From Rhizobium sp. C4 (GTDB lineage Bacteria > Pseudomonadota > Alphaproteobacteria > Rhizobiales > Rhizobiaceae), in the NCBI RefSeq assembly GCF_021026315.1, contig NZ_JAJNCX010000008.1, forward strand, positions 1 through 64,000: DNA of 64,000 nt, written 5' to 3'. Below the pieces are notes generated by a model that had not been told where the DNA came from, ran no database searches, and saw nothing but the letters and a program-made list of their open reading frames with translations. The number at the start of each line of letters is the position of its first letter. The stretch's first letter is position 1. The translations under genes were made by a program, and so were the position numbers. Of the stretch, positions 53,496 through 62,374 are shown in pieces.

Positions 53496-54629
53496 ATGGA
53501 AACGCCAGAACTCTCCGATCACAACCCGGCTTCGGCACCGCGCACCGGCGGCAGGCGCGCGGATAATCGTATCCCCGTGACGCTGCTGACCGGCTTTCTC
53601 GGCGCCGGCAAAACGACGCTGCTCAACGAGATCCTCACCCATCCGGCGATGACCGGGACGGCGGTGATCGTCAATGAATTCGGCACCATCCCGGTCGATC
53701 ACGATCTGGTCCATTCGGGCCGCGAAACCTATCTGCGCACCTCCACCGGCTGCCTCTGCTGCACGGCGACGAGCGATATCCGCGCCTCGCTCTACGAACT
53801 GGATCAGGCGATTGCGGCGGGCGATGTGCCGCCGGTCCGCCGCGTCGTCATCGAAACGACCGGCCTTGCCGACCCCGCCCCCATCGTCAACAGCCTGATT
53901 GCCGGCGGCGCGCCGGCCATGGGTCTGCGCGACCATGTCGTGGCGCGGCGCTATCAGCTTGCCGGCGTCGTGACAGCCTTTGACGCGTTGGAAGGGCTTT
54001 CGACGCTGGAGCGCTTCATCGAAGGCTGGAAACAGCTCGCCTTTGCCGACCATATCGTGCTGACGAAAACCGATCTGCCGCATCTCGCCTGCGACTTTGC
54101 GGCAGAGCTTCAGCATCTGAACCCCGCAGCAAAACTCCATGACCGGCATGCGCCAGGCTTCGACCTCGTGTCGCTCTTCGGCACTGGTGCCTATTCGCCT
54201 GACGGCAAGGCGGAAGACGTGGTCGGGTGGCTTGCCATGGAGCGGCTGAGAGGCCCGCATGAGCACGCGCACGACCCCGCCCGCCACGGCCGGATCGAGG
54301 CGGTCGCGCTGACGCATGACGTGCCGCTCGACCGGCGCTCGCTGGATGTTTTCCTGAAGGTCGTGACCAGCAATATCGATTCCGGGCTGTTGCGGATGAA
54401 GGGGCTGTTTGCCGTTTCCGATGCGCCCGAGCGCCCGGTCGTCGCGCATGCGGTCCAGCATCGGCTCTATCCGCTGGCCCAGCTTGACCGCTGGCCGGAC
54501 GAGAACCGGCAGACCCGCGTCGTGCTGATCGGTCAGGACATGCCGATCAAACAGATCCGCGAGCTTTTTGCAGCCCTTGCCCCCGCCCCGCGCCGGGCAT
54601 TCGGCTGGCTGCCAGGGAGAGATGCGTGA
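53496..54629 (+). CDS. Second COG0523 metal-chaperone GTPase
   Basis: The 377-residue G3E GTPase has P-loop GFLGAGKTT at about residues 33-41, NEFGTIPVDHD, the CxCC motif STGCLCCT (Cys86, 88, 89), ETTGLADPAP and LTKTDL. The C-terminal CobW_C domain contains DSGLLRMKGLF, and a short His-rich stretch GPHEHAHD lies near residue 260. It differs clearly from the first GTPase, so it belongs to another subfamily. It starts at 53496, 36 bases after Zur-like box 2, with only a weak ribosome site. Its stop overlaps the start of a small downstream gene. Confidence 0.87.
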   Translation: METPELSDHNPASAPRTGGRRADNRIPVTLLTGFLGAGKTTLLNEILTHPAMTGTAVIVNEFGTIPVDHDLVHSGRETYLRTSTGCLCCTATSDIRASLYELDQAIAAGDVPPVRRVVIETTGLADPAPIVNSLIAGGAPAMGLRDHVVARRYQLAGVVTAFDALEGLSTLERFIEGWKQLAFADHIVLTKTDLPHLACDFAAELQHLNPAAKLHDRHAPGFDLVSLFGTGAYSPDGKAEDVVGWLAMERLRGPHEHAHDPARHGRIEAVALTHDVPLDRRSLDVFLKVVTSNIDSGLLRMKGLFAVSDAPERPVVAHAVQHRLYPLAQLDRWPDENRQTRVVLIGQDMPIKQIRELFAALAPAPRRAFGWLPGRDA

Positions 54630-54913
54630 ATTCCGGTTTCGTCAATCCGCTGAAACGGCGCGCGCCCGGGCTTGTCGATCAGGCCCGCTCGATCAAGCAA
54701 TGGACGCGGGAAAGTCTTTCACTCACTGAGGATACCGTTGTGTCGGTCAATGAACTGGCCTGCCATGTGCCCGGCTGCCCCCCGCAGGAAACCGTCATTC
54801 TCGTGATCCGCCCGTCGGAGACCGTTCAGGCCTCGATCCACAAGGCGATGGCCGATGTGGCTGAGGCGGATATCCAGTCCGCCACCTGGAGCAGGCCGCT
54901 CGCTCAGCGCTGA
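54626..54913 (+). CDS. Small conserved-looking protein coupled to the COG0523 gene
   Basis: I do not recognise this 95-residue protein with certainty. It starts with GTG overlapping the GTPase stop (GTGA), so it is translationally coupled. The middle holds VSVNELACHVPGCPPQETVI with two cysteines five residues apart, then a hydrophobic strand and a C-terminal helix. No signal peptide or membrane span is seen. The arrangement suggests a partner or client in metal handling. Its last 10 bases overlap the convergent LacI gene. Confidence 0.7.
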   Translation: MNSGFVNPLKRRAPGLVDQARSIKQWTRESLSLTEDTVVSVNELACHVPGCPPQETVILVIRPSETVQASIHKAMADVAEADIQSATWSRPLAQR

Positions 54914-55938
54914 AGCCCGCGCGGTGGCTGCAGTGATTTGCCGGGCATGAACTCCACCGGGATGATCTCGCCGCGCCGCTGGTTGCGCTGCTCATCTTTC
55001 GACAGGAGATCGAGCACGGTTTCGCCAAGCCGTGTGCCGAGCGCATCAAGGTCAATCCTGAAGCAGGCGGGCGCGGGGTTGAGGAAACGCATCAGTGGGT
55101 TCTCGCGGAAGGCGACGATGGAAATGTCGCGCCCCGCCTCGACGCCCATTTCGCCGAAGGCCGCATAGACCCCCGCGGCCGTCACTTCCGAGCAGAGCAG
55201 CAGCGCCGTCGGCTGATCGCTCATCCCGGCCACCTGCTTGCCGAGGCTGAAGCCTCCCATTTCGCTGGTCGGCACGCGGATGATGAGGCTTTCGTCGACC
55301 GCAATTCCGGCCTCTGCCAGCCCCTTGAGATAGCCGGCCTTGTAGTGATAGCCGAGCGCGACATCATTATCCGGCAAACCGACGGCGATCCGCCTGTGGC
55401 CGAGCTTGACCGCCTCCTGCACGGAGCGAAGCGCTACACCTTCGAAATCAAGGTCGATCCAGGAATAGTTGCCGGGCGTCTCGCTGCGGCCCAGCGTCAT
55501 GAAGGGCAGCTTCGATTTTGCCAGCTGGGCGATGCGGTGATCGATGCGGCGCGTGGCGGTCATCACCAGCGCATCGACGATGCCGCGCGCAATCACCCGC
55601 GACAGGAACTCGACGGGATCATCCGCCGAATGGCAGGGCAGGATCACCAGATCGTAGCGCTGTTCGGCGAGATAGAGGTTCATCGCATCGAGCACGACGT
55701 AGAAGAACTGGTCGCCGGACTGGTGCGCCGGATGGCCCGTCTCGATGACGAAGCCGATCGTGTTCGTCGCGCCGCGCCTCAGCGAACGCCCGGACTGATT
55801 GGCGACATAGCCGAGTTCGGCGGCGGCTTTCAGAACCTTTTCAAGCGTTTCCGGATGAACACCCGGCCGGTTGTTGAGCGCACGCGACACCGTTCCGATC
55901 GAGATATTGAGATGGTCGGCCAGCCGGCGAATGTTCAT
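54904..55938 (-). CDS. LacI-family repressor of the adjacent sugar operon
   Basis: The 344-residue LacI-type regulator has its helix-turn-helix at residues 3-25 (IRRLADHLNISIGTVSRALN) and the hinge helix VANQSGRSLRRG near residues 45-56. A periplasmic-binding-protein-like effector domain follows. The start at 55938 sets the HTH at the very N terminus, as usual. It diverges from the Gfo/Idh-type dehydrogenase gene, and two LacI-type operators lie between them. It therefore most likely represses itself and the operon until a sugar is present. The sugar is unknown. Confidence 0.9.
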   Translation of the reverse strand: MNIRRLADHLNISIGTVSRALNNRPGVHPETLEKVLKAAAELGYVANQSGRSLRRGATNTIGFVIETGHPAHQSGDQFFYVVLDAMNLYLAEQRYDLVILPCHSADDPVEFLSRVIARGIVDALVMTATRRIDHRIAQLAKSKLPFMTLGRSETPGNYSWIDLDFEGVALRSVQEAVKLGHRRIAVGLPDNDVALGYHYKAGYLKGLAEAGIAVDESLIIRVPTSEMGGFSLGKQVAGMSDQPTALLLCSEVTAAGVYAAFGEMGVEAGRDISIVAFRENPLMRFLNPAPACFRIDLDALGTRLGETVLDLLSKDEQRNQRRGEIIPVEFMPGKSLQPPRGLQR

Positions 55939-55950
55939 AACGCATGCCTC

Positions 55951-55962
55951 GTAAACGTTTCC
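55951..55962. promoter_or_regulatory. LacI-type operator 1
   Basis: GTAAACGTTTCC differs from a perfect palindrome by one end base. It lies 13 bases upstream of the LacI start. The central AACGTT core is typical of LacI/GalR sites. Confidence 0.7.
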
Positions 55963-56002
55963 AAGATTTTCTTGACACGTCTCAAGACCCATGGCAACTT
56001 TC

Positions 56003-56014
56003 GTAAACGTTTAC
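56003..56014. promoter_or_regulatory. LacI-type operator 2
   Basis: GTAAACGTTTAC is a perfect 12-base palindrome, 52 bases (about five helical turns) from operator 1. TTGACA at 55972-55977 between the two sites is a plausible -35 box for the plus-strand operon, so operator 2 would block its start site. Confidence 0.78.
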
Positions 56015-56062
56015 AAAACGGCCGCGACAGAGGAAACGCGGTGCTCTGGGAGGAGATCTGGT

Positions 56063-57094
56063 ATGCTGACCGCCGTCATGGCGGGGTGCGGAGCTATGTC
56101 TGATGGCTGGCTCACCGCGCTTCGTGAAATTCCGTATCTGAAAGACAATATGCGTCTCGTCGGCATGGTCGATCTCGACCCCGAAGTGGCGGTGCGCCGC
56201 GCCGAAAAGCATGGGCTCGCCGGCTTGTCGATCAGCGCCGACCTCCCCGACATGCTTGCCGACCTGAAGCCCGATCTTCTCTTCGATCTCGTCGTTCCCC
56301 CGGCCCGCTTCGCCGTCGTCGAGGCCGGCCTTGCCGCCGGCTGCCATGTCCTGTCGGAAAAGCCGATGGCCAATACGCTCGATGAGGCGAAGGCGCTCGT
56401 CGGGCTCGCCTCAAAGTCCGGCAAACTTCATGCCGTCATCCAGAACCGCCGCTTTCTCGCCGGCATCCGCCGCGTCAAGGCGCTGATCGAGGCCGGCACG
56501 CTCGGCGACCTGACGGCCGTCCATGTCGATTTCTTCATCGGCGCCCATTTCGGCGGCTTCCGCGATGCGATGGACCATGTGCTGCTTCTCGACATGGCGA
56601 TCCATACATTCGATGCCGCACGCTACCTGATCAACCGCAAGCCTGTTTCCGTCTATTGCCGCGAGACCAATCCCAAGGGCTCCTGGTATGCCCATGGCGC
56701 GGCGGCTGACGCGCTCTTCGATTTTGAAGACGGCGTCGCCATGACCTATCGCGGCTCATGGTGCGCGGAAGGGGCGAATACCGCCTGGGAAAGCACATGG
56801 CGCATCATCGGCACGAAGGGCACCGTCCTCTGGAACGGCAATGAGGGCTTCGAGGCACACGTGGTCGCCGGCGAAGAAGGCTTTTTCCGGCCGCTCGAAG
56901 CCATCGACGTTCCGCCGCTCTCCGAACCGCTGATCGAGGGCCATGGCGGCGTGATTGCCGATTTCGTCCGCGCGGTCTTGAGCGGCAGCACGCCGCTCAC
57001 CGTCGGCTCGGACAATATCCAGAGCCTCGCCATGGTGGCCGCCGCCATCGAGAGCGCGACCGCCGGCGAGAAGCGCCGCGTTGATTTGACTTGA
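56063..57094 (+). CDS. Gfo/Idh/MocA family sugar dehydrogenase
   Basis: The 343-residue NAD(P)-dependent oxidoreductase has an N-terminal Rossmann region (VMAGCGAMSDGW, then VGMVDLDPEVAVRRA) and the family's EKPMA motif at about residues 98-102 (catalytic Lys). A C-terminal alpha/beta domain has an HTFDAARYL catalytic histidine region. GGGAGGAGA precedes the ATG at 56063. It is the first gene of the LacI-controlled operon, 14 bases before an isomerase/epimerase gene. Dehydrogenation of an imported sugar, polyol or glycoside is likely. Confidence 0.88.
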   Translation: MLTAVMAGCGAMSDGWLTALREIPYLKDNMRLVGMVDLDPEVAVRRAEKHGLAGLSISADLPDMLADLKPDLLFDLVVPPARFAVVEAGLAAGCHVLSEKPMANTLDEAKALVGLASKSGKLHAVIQNRRFLAGIRRVKALIEAGTLGDLTAVHVDFFIGAHFGGFRDAMDHVLLLDMAIHTFDAARYLINRKPVSVYCRETNPKGSWYAHGAAADALFDFEDGVAMTYRGSWCAEGANTAWESTWRIIGTKGTVLWNGNEGFEAHVVAGEEGFFRPLEAIDVPPLSEPLIEGHGGVIADFVRAVLSGSTPLTVGSDNIQSLAMVAAAIESATAGEKRRVDLT

Positions 57095-57108
57095 TAAAGG
57101 AACCTCCC

Positions 57109-58041
57109 ATGACCAATCCCGCAAAATCGATCCGCATCGGCACCATGGTCGCAGCCCATGGCGGTCAGGCAGCCGAGCGCATCGCCGAGATCGCCGATCT
57201 CGGCTTCGAGAGCTTCGAGCCGTTCTTCTGGCAGACGACCAACGGGCAGAACCTTGCCGATCTCGGCAAGCGCTGCGTCGAGGCCATCGGCGACCGCGAC
57301 ATCACGATCTCGACGCTCGGCATGTTCGGCAATCCGCTGGAAGCCGACACGATGGATCTCGAAACGCTGCAGGGCTGGAAGGATTGCATCGACAATGCCC
57401 ATCACTTCGGCGCCACCTGCGTCGCCGGCTTTACTGGCCGTGTCCGCAACAAGCCGCTGACGGACAGCCTGCCGCGCTATCGCGAGATCTGGAGCGAGCT
57501 TGCCAGGCGCGCCGCCGACAAGGGCGTGAAGATCGCCTTCGAAAACTGCGCCATGGACGGCAACTGGCAGACCGGCGACTGGAACATCGCGCATAACCCG
57601 GATGCCTGGGAGCTGATGTTCAACGAGACGCCGGACGACAATCTCGGCCTCGAATGGGAGCCCTGCCACCAGCTCGTCTATCTGATCGACCCGCTGCCGC
57701 AGATCCGCAAATGGGTACACAAGTTCTTCCACGTTCACGGCAAGGACGCCACCGTGCGCTGGGATGTGGTGCGCGAGCACGGCATTTTCGGCAAGCACCC
57801 CTTCGTCCTGATGCGCACGCCGGGCTTCGGCGACAGCAACTGGACCGACATCATCAGCGAGCTTCGCCTCGGCGGCTATCAGGGCGCGATCGACATCGAG
57901 GGCTGGCACGACCCGGTCTATCGCGATGCGCTGGAGATGACCGGCCAGGTTCGCGCGCTCAACTATCTGAAGGATTGCCGGGGCGGCGACTTCGTCGACA
58001 TCACGGCGCAATATGAAGGCGGCGACCCGTCGCTTTTGTGA
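57109..58041 (+). CDS. Sugar phosphate isomerase/epimerase family TIM-barrel protein
   Basis: The 310-residue protein is of the AP-endonuclease-2/xylose-isomerase-like fold (IolE/IolI/EboC-type superfamily). Metal-site residues appear in KIAFENCAMDG (Glu), NLGLEWEPCHQL (Glu, His), FFHVHGKDATV (His) and the late GAIDIEGWHDP (Glu). The start at 57109 has AAAGGAA upstream. Partnered with a Gfo/Idh dehydrogenase, such proteins act on keto-sugars or inositol derivatives. The specific reaction is not determined. Confidence 0.87.
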   Translation: MTNPAKSIRIGTMVAAHGGQAAERIAEIADLGFESFEPFFWQTTNGQNLADLGKRCVEAIGDRDITISTLGMFGNPLEADTMDLETLQGWKDCIDNAHHFGATCVAGFTGRVRNKPLTDSLPRYREIWSELARRAADKGVKIAFENCAMDGNWQTGDWNIAHNPDAWELMFNETPDDNLGLEWEPCHQLVYLIDPLPQIRKWVHKFFHVHGKDATVRWDVVREHGIFGKHPFVLMRTPGFGDSNWTDIISELRLGGYQGAIDIEGWHDPVYRDALEMTGQVRALNYLKDCRGGDFVDITAQYEGGDPSLL

Positions 58042-58096
58042 GGAGGAGACGCCGGTAGACCGGCAACATCGTCATCATGATCAAAGGAGGAGTATC

Positions 58097-59305
58097 ATGA
58101 ATATTGCAAAGCTGATGGGCGCTGTCGCGCTTGTAACGCTGTCGACGCCCGCCTGGGCGGAGCCTGTCACCATCAATCTCTGGACCGTCGACCGGCCCGG
58201 CGAATATCACTACAAGATGGCCGAGGAGTTTTCGGCCAAGAACCCGGACATCAAGGTCAATGTCCGCTCGGTCCAGTTCCCGGACATGGTCAACGAGCTG
58301 GCGAAGGCGATGGCGACCGGCGAAGCGCCGGATGTCACCTATATCGACAATCCGGACGTGGCGCTCTTTGCCTCGCGCAAACTGCTGCTCGACCTGAAGC
58401 CGATGGTCGACAAGAGCTCGGTCATCAAGCTCGACCAGATCTTCCCCGGCCCGCTCGCCTCGGTGAGCTACAAGGGCGGCATCTACGGCATTCCGCGTGG
58501 CGCCAACACGATCGCGCTCTACTACAATGCCGACCTGTTCAAGGCCGCCGGCCTTGATCCGGCCAAGCCGCCGAAGACCTGGGACGAGGTCTATGATGCC
58601 GCCAAGAAGCTGACGAACAAGGACAAGGGCGTCTACGGCCTCGCCTTCTCGGCAGCAGCGTCGGAAGAAGGCACCTTCCAGTTCCTGCCCTGGCTGCAGA
58701 TGGCCGGCGGCGACTATAACAAGGTCAATGTTCCGGGCGGCGTTCAGGCGCTGGCGCTGTGGAAGAAGTTCATCGACGAGGGTCTGGCTTCCAAGGACAC
58801 GCTGATCCGCGGCCAGTGGGATTCGACCGGCACGTTCAATGCGGGCAACGCCGCCATGGACATTTCCGGTCCCTGGGAACTGCCGCGCATGAGCAAGGAT
58901 GCGAAGTTCGACTATCGCGTCGCCCTCCTTCCCGTGCCGAAGGACGGCGCACCGCGCGCGTCGGCTCTCGGTGAAGGCGACAACGTCATCGTCGCCAACT
59001 CCAAGCATCCGAAGGAAGCCTTCAAGTTCGTCGAATACATGTACGAGCAGATGCCGCGCGTGTGGAACGAATTCGGCTACATGCCGGCCTATCCGGTGAA
59101 GGTCGACAAGCCGAACTATCCGCAGGCTTATGAGGTCTTCAACGAGTCGATGAAGTTTGCGCGCAATCGCGGGCCGAGCCCGGATTGGGCGAAGGTCTCC
59201 AAGGCGATCCAGACGGCCATCCAGACCACGCTGACCGGCCAATCCTCCCCGGAAAATGCGTTGGCGGCGGCCCAGAAGTCCATCGATGGGGTTCTGAGCA
59301 AATAA
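58097..59305 (+). CDS. Sugar ABC transporter substrate-binding protein
   Basis: The 402-residue periplasmic family 1 binding protein has a signal peptide at residues 1-21 (STPAWAEP). The mature part includes NLWTVDRPGEYHYKMAEEFS, AMATGEAPDVTYIDNPDVAL, IPRGANTIALYYNADLFKAA and AAMDISGPWELPRM, typical of MalE/UgpB-like proteins. AAAGGAGGAG precedes the ATG at 58097. It is third in the LacI operon, and a perfect hairpin follows before the permeases. The ligand is unknown. Confidence 0.92.
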   Translation: MNIAKLMGAVALVTLSTPAWAEPVTINLWTVDRPGEYHYKMAEEFSAKNPDIKVNVRSVQFPDMVNELAKAMATGEAPDVTYIDNPDVALFASRKLLLDLKPMVDKSSVIKLDQIFPGPLASVSYKGGIYGIPRGANTIALYYNADLFKAAGLDPAKPPKTWDEVYDAAKKLTNKDKGVYGLAFSAAASEEGTFQFLPWLQMAGGDYNKVNVPGGVQALALWKKFIDEGLASKDTLIRGQWDSTGTFNAGNAAMDISGPWELPRMSKDAKFDYRVALLPVPKDGAPRASALGEGDNVIVANSKHPKEAFKFVEYMYEQMPRVWNEFGYMPAYPVKVDKPNYPQAYEVFNESMKFARNRGPSPDWAKVSKAIQTAIQTTLTGQSSPENALAAAQKSIDGVLSK

Positions 59306-59331
59306 GGCCTCCGTTGGTCACCTTGTGAAAC

Positions 59332-59362
59332 GGCCGCGGGCAGGCGTCCCTTGCCCGCGGCC
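59332..59362 (+). other. Perfect hairpin after the binding-protein gene
   Basis: An 11-bp perfect stem (GGCCGCGGGCA 59332-59342 with TGCCCGCGGCC 59352-59362, 9-base loop) sits 26 bases after the stop. There is no U-run, so 3' stabilisation of the binding-protein mRNA is the likely role. Confidence 0.6.
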
Positions 59363-59419
59363 AGTTGAGACATCGCGAACAAGATGCTCATCTGGAATCC
59401 ATGCATGCTGGGAGGCGAG

Positions 59420-60322
59420 ATGTTACGTTTCAACCGTGTTTTCCGCGATGGCGGCGGCTTTGACAGCGCGCTGGTGCTGCTGGCGCTCGCCTATCTCGTC
59501 TTCTTTTCCGCCTTCCCGCTTATCTACAATCTGGTGATTTCCTTCCAGAGCGTCGATCTCTTCACGATCGCGACCTTCGACCGGCCCTTTGTCGGGCTCG
59601 AAAACTATCGCGACATCGTCAACGATCCGCTGTTCTGGCCGGTCGTACGCAACACCATCCTGTTCGTCGGCGTTTCGGTCGTCTTCCAGCTCGCGATTGG
59701 CCTGGCGCTGGCGCTCTTCTTCCGGCTCGATTTTCCGGGCGCGACCTGGCTGCGCGGCCTGTTTCTCGCCGGCTGGATCATGCCCGGCCTCGTCGTCGGC
59801 GCCATCTGGGGCTGGCTGCTTGCCGGCGATTTTGGGGTGGTGAACTGGCTCATCCAGTCGCTCGGGCTGACGCAGCAGAAGATCTTCTGGCTCTCCGATC
59901 CGTCGATCTCGATCTACTCGGTCATCATCGCCAATGTCTGGCTCGGCGTGCCCTTCAACATGATCCTGCTGTCTGTCGGCCTCGCCGCGATCCCGGCGGA
60001 TGTCTACGAGGCGGCAGAACTGGATGGCGCGACGCGGCTGCAGCGCTTCTTCACCATCACGCTGCCGATGATGCGGGCGCAGCTTGGCGCCGTCATCTCG
60101 CTCGGCATCATCTTCACGCTCCAGCAGTTCGACCTTTTCGCAGCATTGACCCAAGGCGGGCCGTCGAATGCCTCCAACGTGTTGCAATACTGGTCCTGGG
60201 AGCTGGCCTTCCGCGAATACCGCATCGGCCATGGCTCGGTCGTCTCGGTCTTCATGATCCTCGTGGTGATCTTCGTCGCCACCGCTTATGTCCGCTCGAC
60301 GAGGCACGAACATGTTGTCTAG
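59420..60322 (+). CDS. Sugar ABC transporter permease, MalF/UgpA-like
   Basis: The 300-residue permease has its first span at about residues 14-36 (ALVLLALAYLVFFSAFPLIY). The EAA loop near 200-220 (EAAELDGATRLQRFFTITLP) is followed by the LQQFDLFAALTQGGPSNASN segment typical of the class. Of three in-frame ATGs, 59420 is chosen because GGGAGG lies 4 bases before it. The stop overlaps the second permease start by 11 bases. Confidence 0.91.
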   Translation: MLRFNRVFRDGGGFDSALVLLALAYLVFFSAFPLIYNLVISFQSVDLFTIATFDRPFVGLENYRDIVNDPLFWPVVRNTILFVGVSVVFQLAIGLALALFFRLDFPGATWLRGLFLAGWIMPGLVVGAIWGWLLAGDFGVVNWLIQSLGLTQQKIFWLSDPSISIYSVIIANVWLGVPFNMILLSVGLAAIPADVYEAAELDGATRLQRFFTITLPMMRAQLGAVISLGIIFTLQQFDLFAALTQGGPSNASNVLQYWSWELAFREYRIGHGSVVSVFMILVVIFVATAYVRSTRHEHVV

Positions 60323-61142
60323 CACCCCCTGGAAACGCTGGCTGCTGCTGGCCATCGCCGTCGTGCTTGTCGCGATCTACCTCTTCCCGCTCTACTGGAT
60401 GTATGTGACGGCGCTGAAGACGAATACCGAAACGTTTGCCAACCCGCCGACGCTCTGGCCGCATCATGCCGAGCTGAAGGTGACGCGCGTCTGGAACGAC
60501 ATGGGCATGGGCTCCTTCATCCAGAACTCGCTCGTCATCGCCTGCGGCACCGTTACGCTTGTCGTGCTCTTCGGCACGGGCTGCGCCTATGGGCTTGCCC
60601 GGGTGCGCTCGGTCTGGATGGATGTGGCGCTGTTCCTCGTGCTCATGCTGCAGGTCCTGCCGGCGTCTCTGATGGTTACGCCGATCTTCGTCGCCTTCAG
60701 CCAGCTTGGGCTTCTCTCCTGGCCGCGCACGGGCACCATTCTTGCCACCGCTGCCAACAAGCTGCCGCTCTATATCGTGCTCGTGCGCGCCGCCTTCACG
60801 CAGGTGCCGCGCGAACTGGAAGAGGCAGCCCTTGTCGACGGCAACAGCCGCATCGGCGCGTTCCTCTCCATTTCCGTGCCGCTTGCCCGCAACGGCATTC
60901 TCGTCTCGGCGATCCTCATCTTCCTGCAGGCGCTGGGGGAATATGTCTATTCCCGCTCGCTGATCACCGATCGCGCCTATCAGCCCGCGACCGTCGGCCT
61001 GCAATTCTTCGTCGGACCGAATGCCTCCGACTGGACCGGCATCATGACCTTCGCGGCGATCTATGTGACGCCCATCCTCATAATCTTCGTCCTGCTTCAG
61101 CGCCGTATCGTCAGCGGCCTGACTTCCGGAGCGCTCAAATGA
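60312..61142 (+). CDS. Sugar ABC transporter permease, MalG-like
   Basis: The 276-residue permease has its first span at about 10-32 (LLLAIAVVLVAIYLFPLYWM). The class motif YVTALKTNTETF follows, and an EAA loop lies near 170-190 (EAALVDGNSRIGAFLSISVP). The ATG at 60312 overlaps the previous gene by 11 bases. The stop overlaps the ATPase start as ATGA. It completes the channel with the MalF-like subunit. Confidence 0.91.
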   Translation: MLSSTPWKRWLLLAIAVVLVAIYLFPLYWMYVTALKTNTETFANPPTLWPHHAELKVTRVWNDMGMGSFIQNSLVIACGTVTLVVLFGTGCAYGLARVRSVWMDVALFLVLMLQVLPASLMVTPIFVAFSQLGLLSWPRTGTILATAANKLPLYIVLVRAAFTQVPRELEEAALVDGNSRIGAFLSISVPLARNGILVSAILIFLQALGEYVYSRSLITDRAYQPATVGLQFFVGPNASDWTGIMTFAAIYVTPILIIFVLLQRRIVSGLTSGALK

Positions 61143-62221
61143 CCTTGCAGATCGAACTTGCCGGCATCCAGAAATATTACGGCGGCTATCACGCGCTGCG
61201 CGGTATCGACATCGCCATCCCCAAGGGCCAGTTCGTGGCGCTTGTCGGTCCCTCCGGCTGCGGCAAGTCCACGCTTCTGCGCACCATTGCGGGGCTGGAG
61301 ACGATCACCAGCGGCGCGATCCGCATCAAGGGCGAGGACATCACCCGCCAGCCGCCGCGGCTTCGCGACATCGCCATGGTGTTCCAGTCCTACGCGCTCT
61401 ATCCGCATATGACGGTGGAAAAGAACCTCACCTATTCGCTCCGCCTCAAGGGCGTTCCGAAGGCGGAAGCCCGGCGAAAGGCCGAGGAAATTGCGGAGAT
61501 CACGGGGCTTGGCCAGCTGCTCGACCGCTATCCGCGCGAACTCTCCGGCGGCCAGCGCCAGCGCGTCGCCATGGGCCGCGCCATCATCCGCAACCCAAAA
61601 GCCTTTCTCTTCGACGAACCCTTGTCGAACCTCGACGCAGCGCTGCGTGTCCACATGCGCGCCGAAGTCCGCAAGCTGCATAACAGCCTTGGCGCGACCT
61701 CCGTCTATGTCACCCATGACCAGATCGAGGCCATGACCATGGCCGACCATGTTGTCGTCATGCGCGCCGGTGTCATCGAACAGCAGGGCGCGCCGCTCGA
61801 CCTCTACGACCGCCCCGTCAACCGCTTCGTCGCCGGCTTCATCGGCTCGCCGGCGATGAATTTCATCGATGGCATCGTGACTGAGGCAGGCGACCGCGTG
61901 CGCCTGACCCTCCCGGGCGATCCGATCGTCAGCTTTGCCGGCCACCGCCCCGCCGGCGAAGCCGTGACCGTTGGGCTCCGCCCGGAACATCTGAACGTGG
62001 TCTCCGAAACTCAGACCGGCAACACGTTGCGCCTGCCGGTTTCACTCGTCGAGCAGACCGGCTCGATGACCTATGTCGTCACCGAAACCGAGCCCATGCT
62101 GACCATTGCCGCCAATATGAGCCGGGCGATCCTGACGGCGAAAAGCATCGACGTGCAGATCGACCCCGGCCATGTCTACCTCTTCGACCGGACAAGTGAG
62201 GCGGCGCTGCAGAGCCTCTGA
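61139..62221 (+). CDS. Sugar ABC transporter ATP-binding protein, UgpC/MalK class
   Basis: The 360-residue ATPase has Walker [22 protein letters not shown], signature LSGGQRQRV, Walker [12 protein letters not shown] and VTHDQIEAMT. A MalK-type C-terminal regulatory domain contains AVTVGLRPEHLNVV. It closes the LacI-controlled operon and is followed by a clean terminator. The operon thus holds regulator (divergent), dehydrogenase, isomerase and a complete importer, but no kinase or hydrolase. Confidence 0.93.
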   Translation: MTLQIELAGIQKYYGGYHALRGIDIAIPKGQFVALVGPSGCGKSTLLRTIAGLETITSGAIRIKGEDITRQPPRLRDIAMVFQSYALYPHMTVEKNLTYSLRLKGVPKAEARRKAEEIAEITGLGQLLDRYPRELSGGQRQRVAMGRAIIRNPKAFLFDEPLSNLDAALRVHMRAEVRKLHNSLGATSVYVTHDQIEAMTMADHVVVMRAGVIEQQGAPLDLYDRPVNRFVAGFIGSPAMNFIDGIVTEAGDRVRLTLPGDPIVSFAGHRPAGEAVTVGLRPEHLNVVSETQTGNTLRLPVSLVEQTGSMTYVVTETEPMLTIAANMSRAILTAKSIDVQIDPGHVYLFDRTSEAALQSL

Positions 62222-62245
62222 AACCGCAGCCGCGCGGTAACCTTG

Positions 62246-62272
62246 AAACGGCATCTCCGCATGCCGTTTTCC
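62246..62272 (+). terminator. Rho-independent terminator of the LacI-controlled operon
   Basis: A perfect 9-bp stem, AAACGGCAT (62246-62254) and ATGCCGTTT (62261-62269), with a 6-base loop is followed by TCC. It starts 24 bases after the ATPase stop. The A-rich left arm would also make it work on the minus strand. Confidence 0.8.
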
Positions 62273-62374
62273 TCTGCCCTGTACATTTTGCCAAAGTGCA
62301 GGTAGAAGGCGCGCATGATTGATCCCGCAGCATGCGTTCCCGCATCAGCCGGTCCTGTTCCGAAAGATTTCCGC

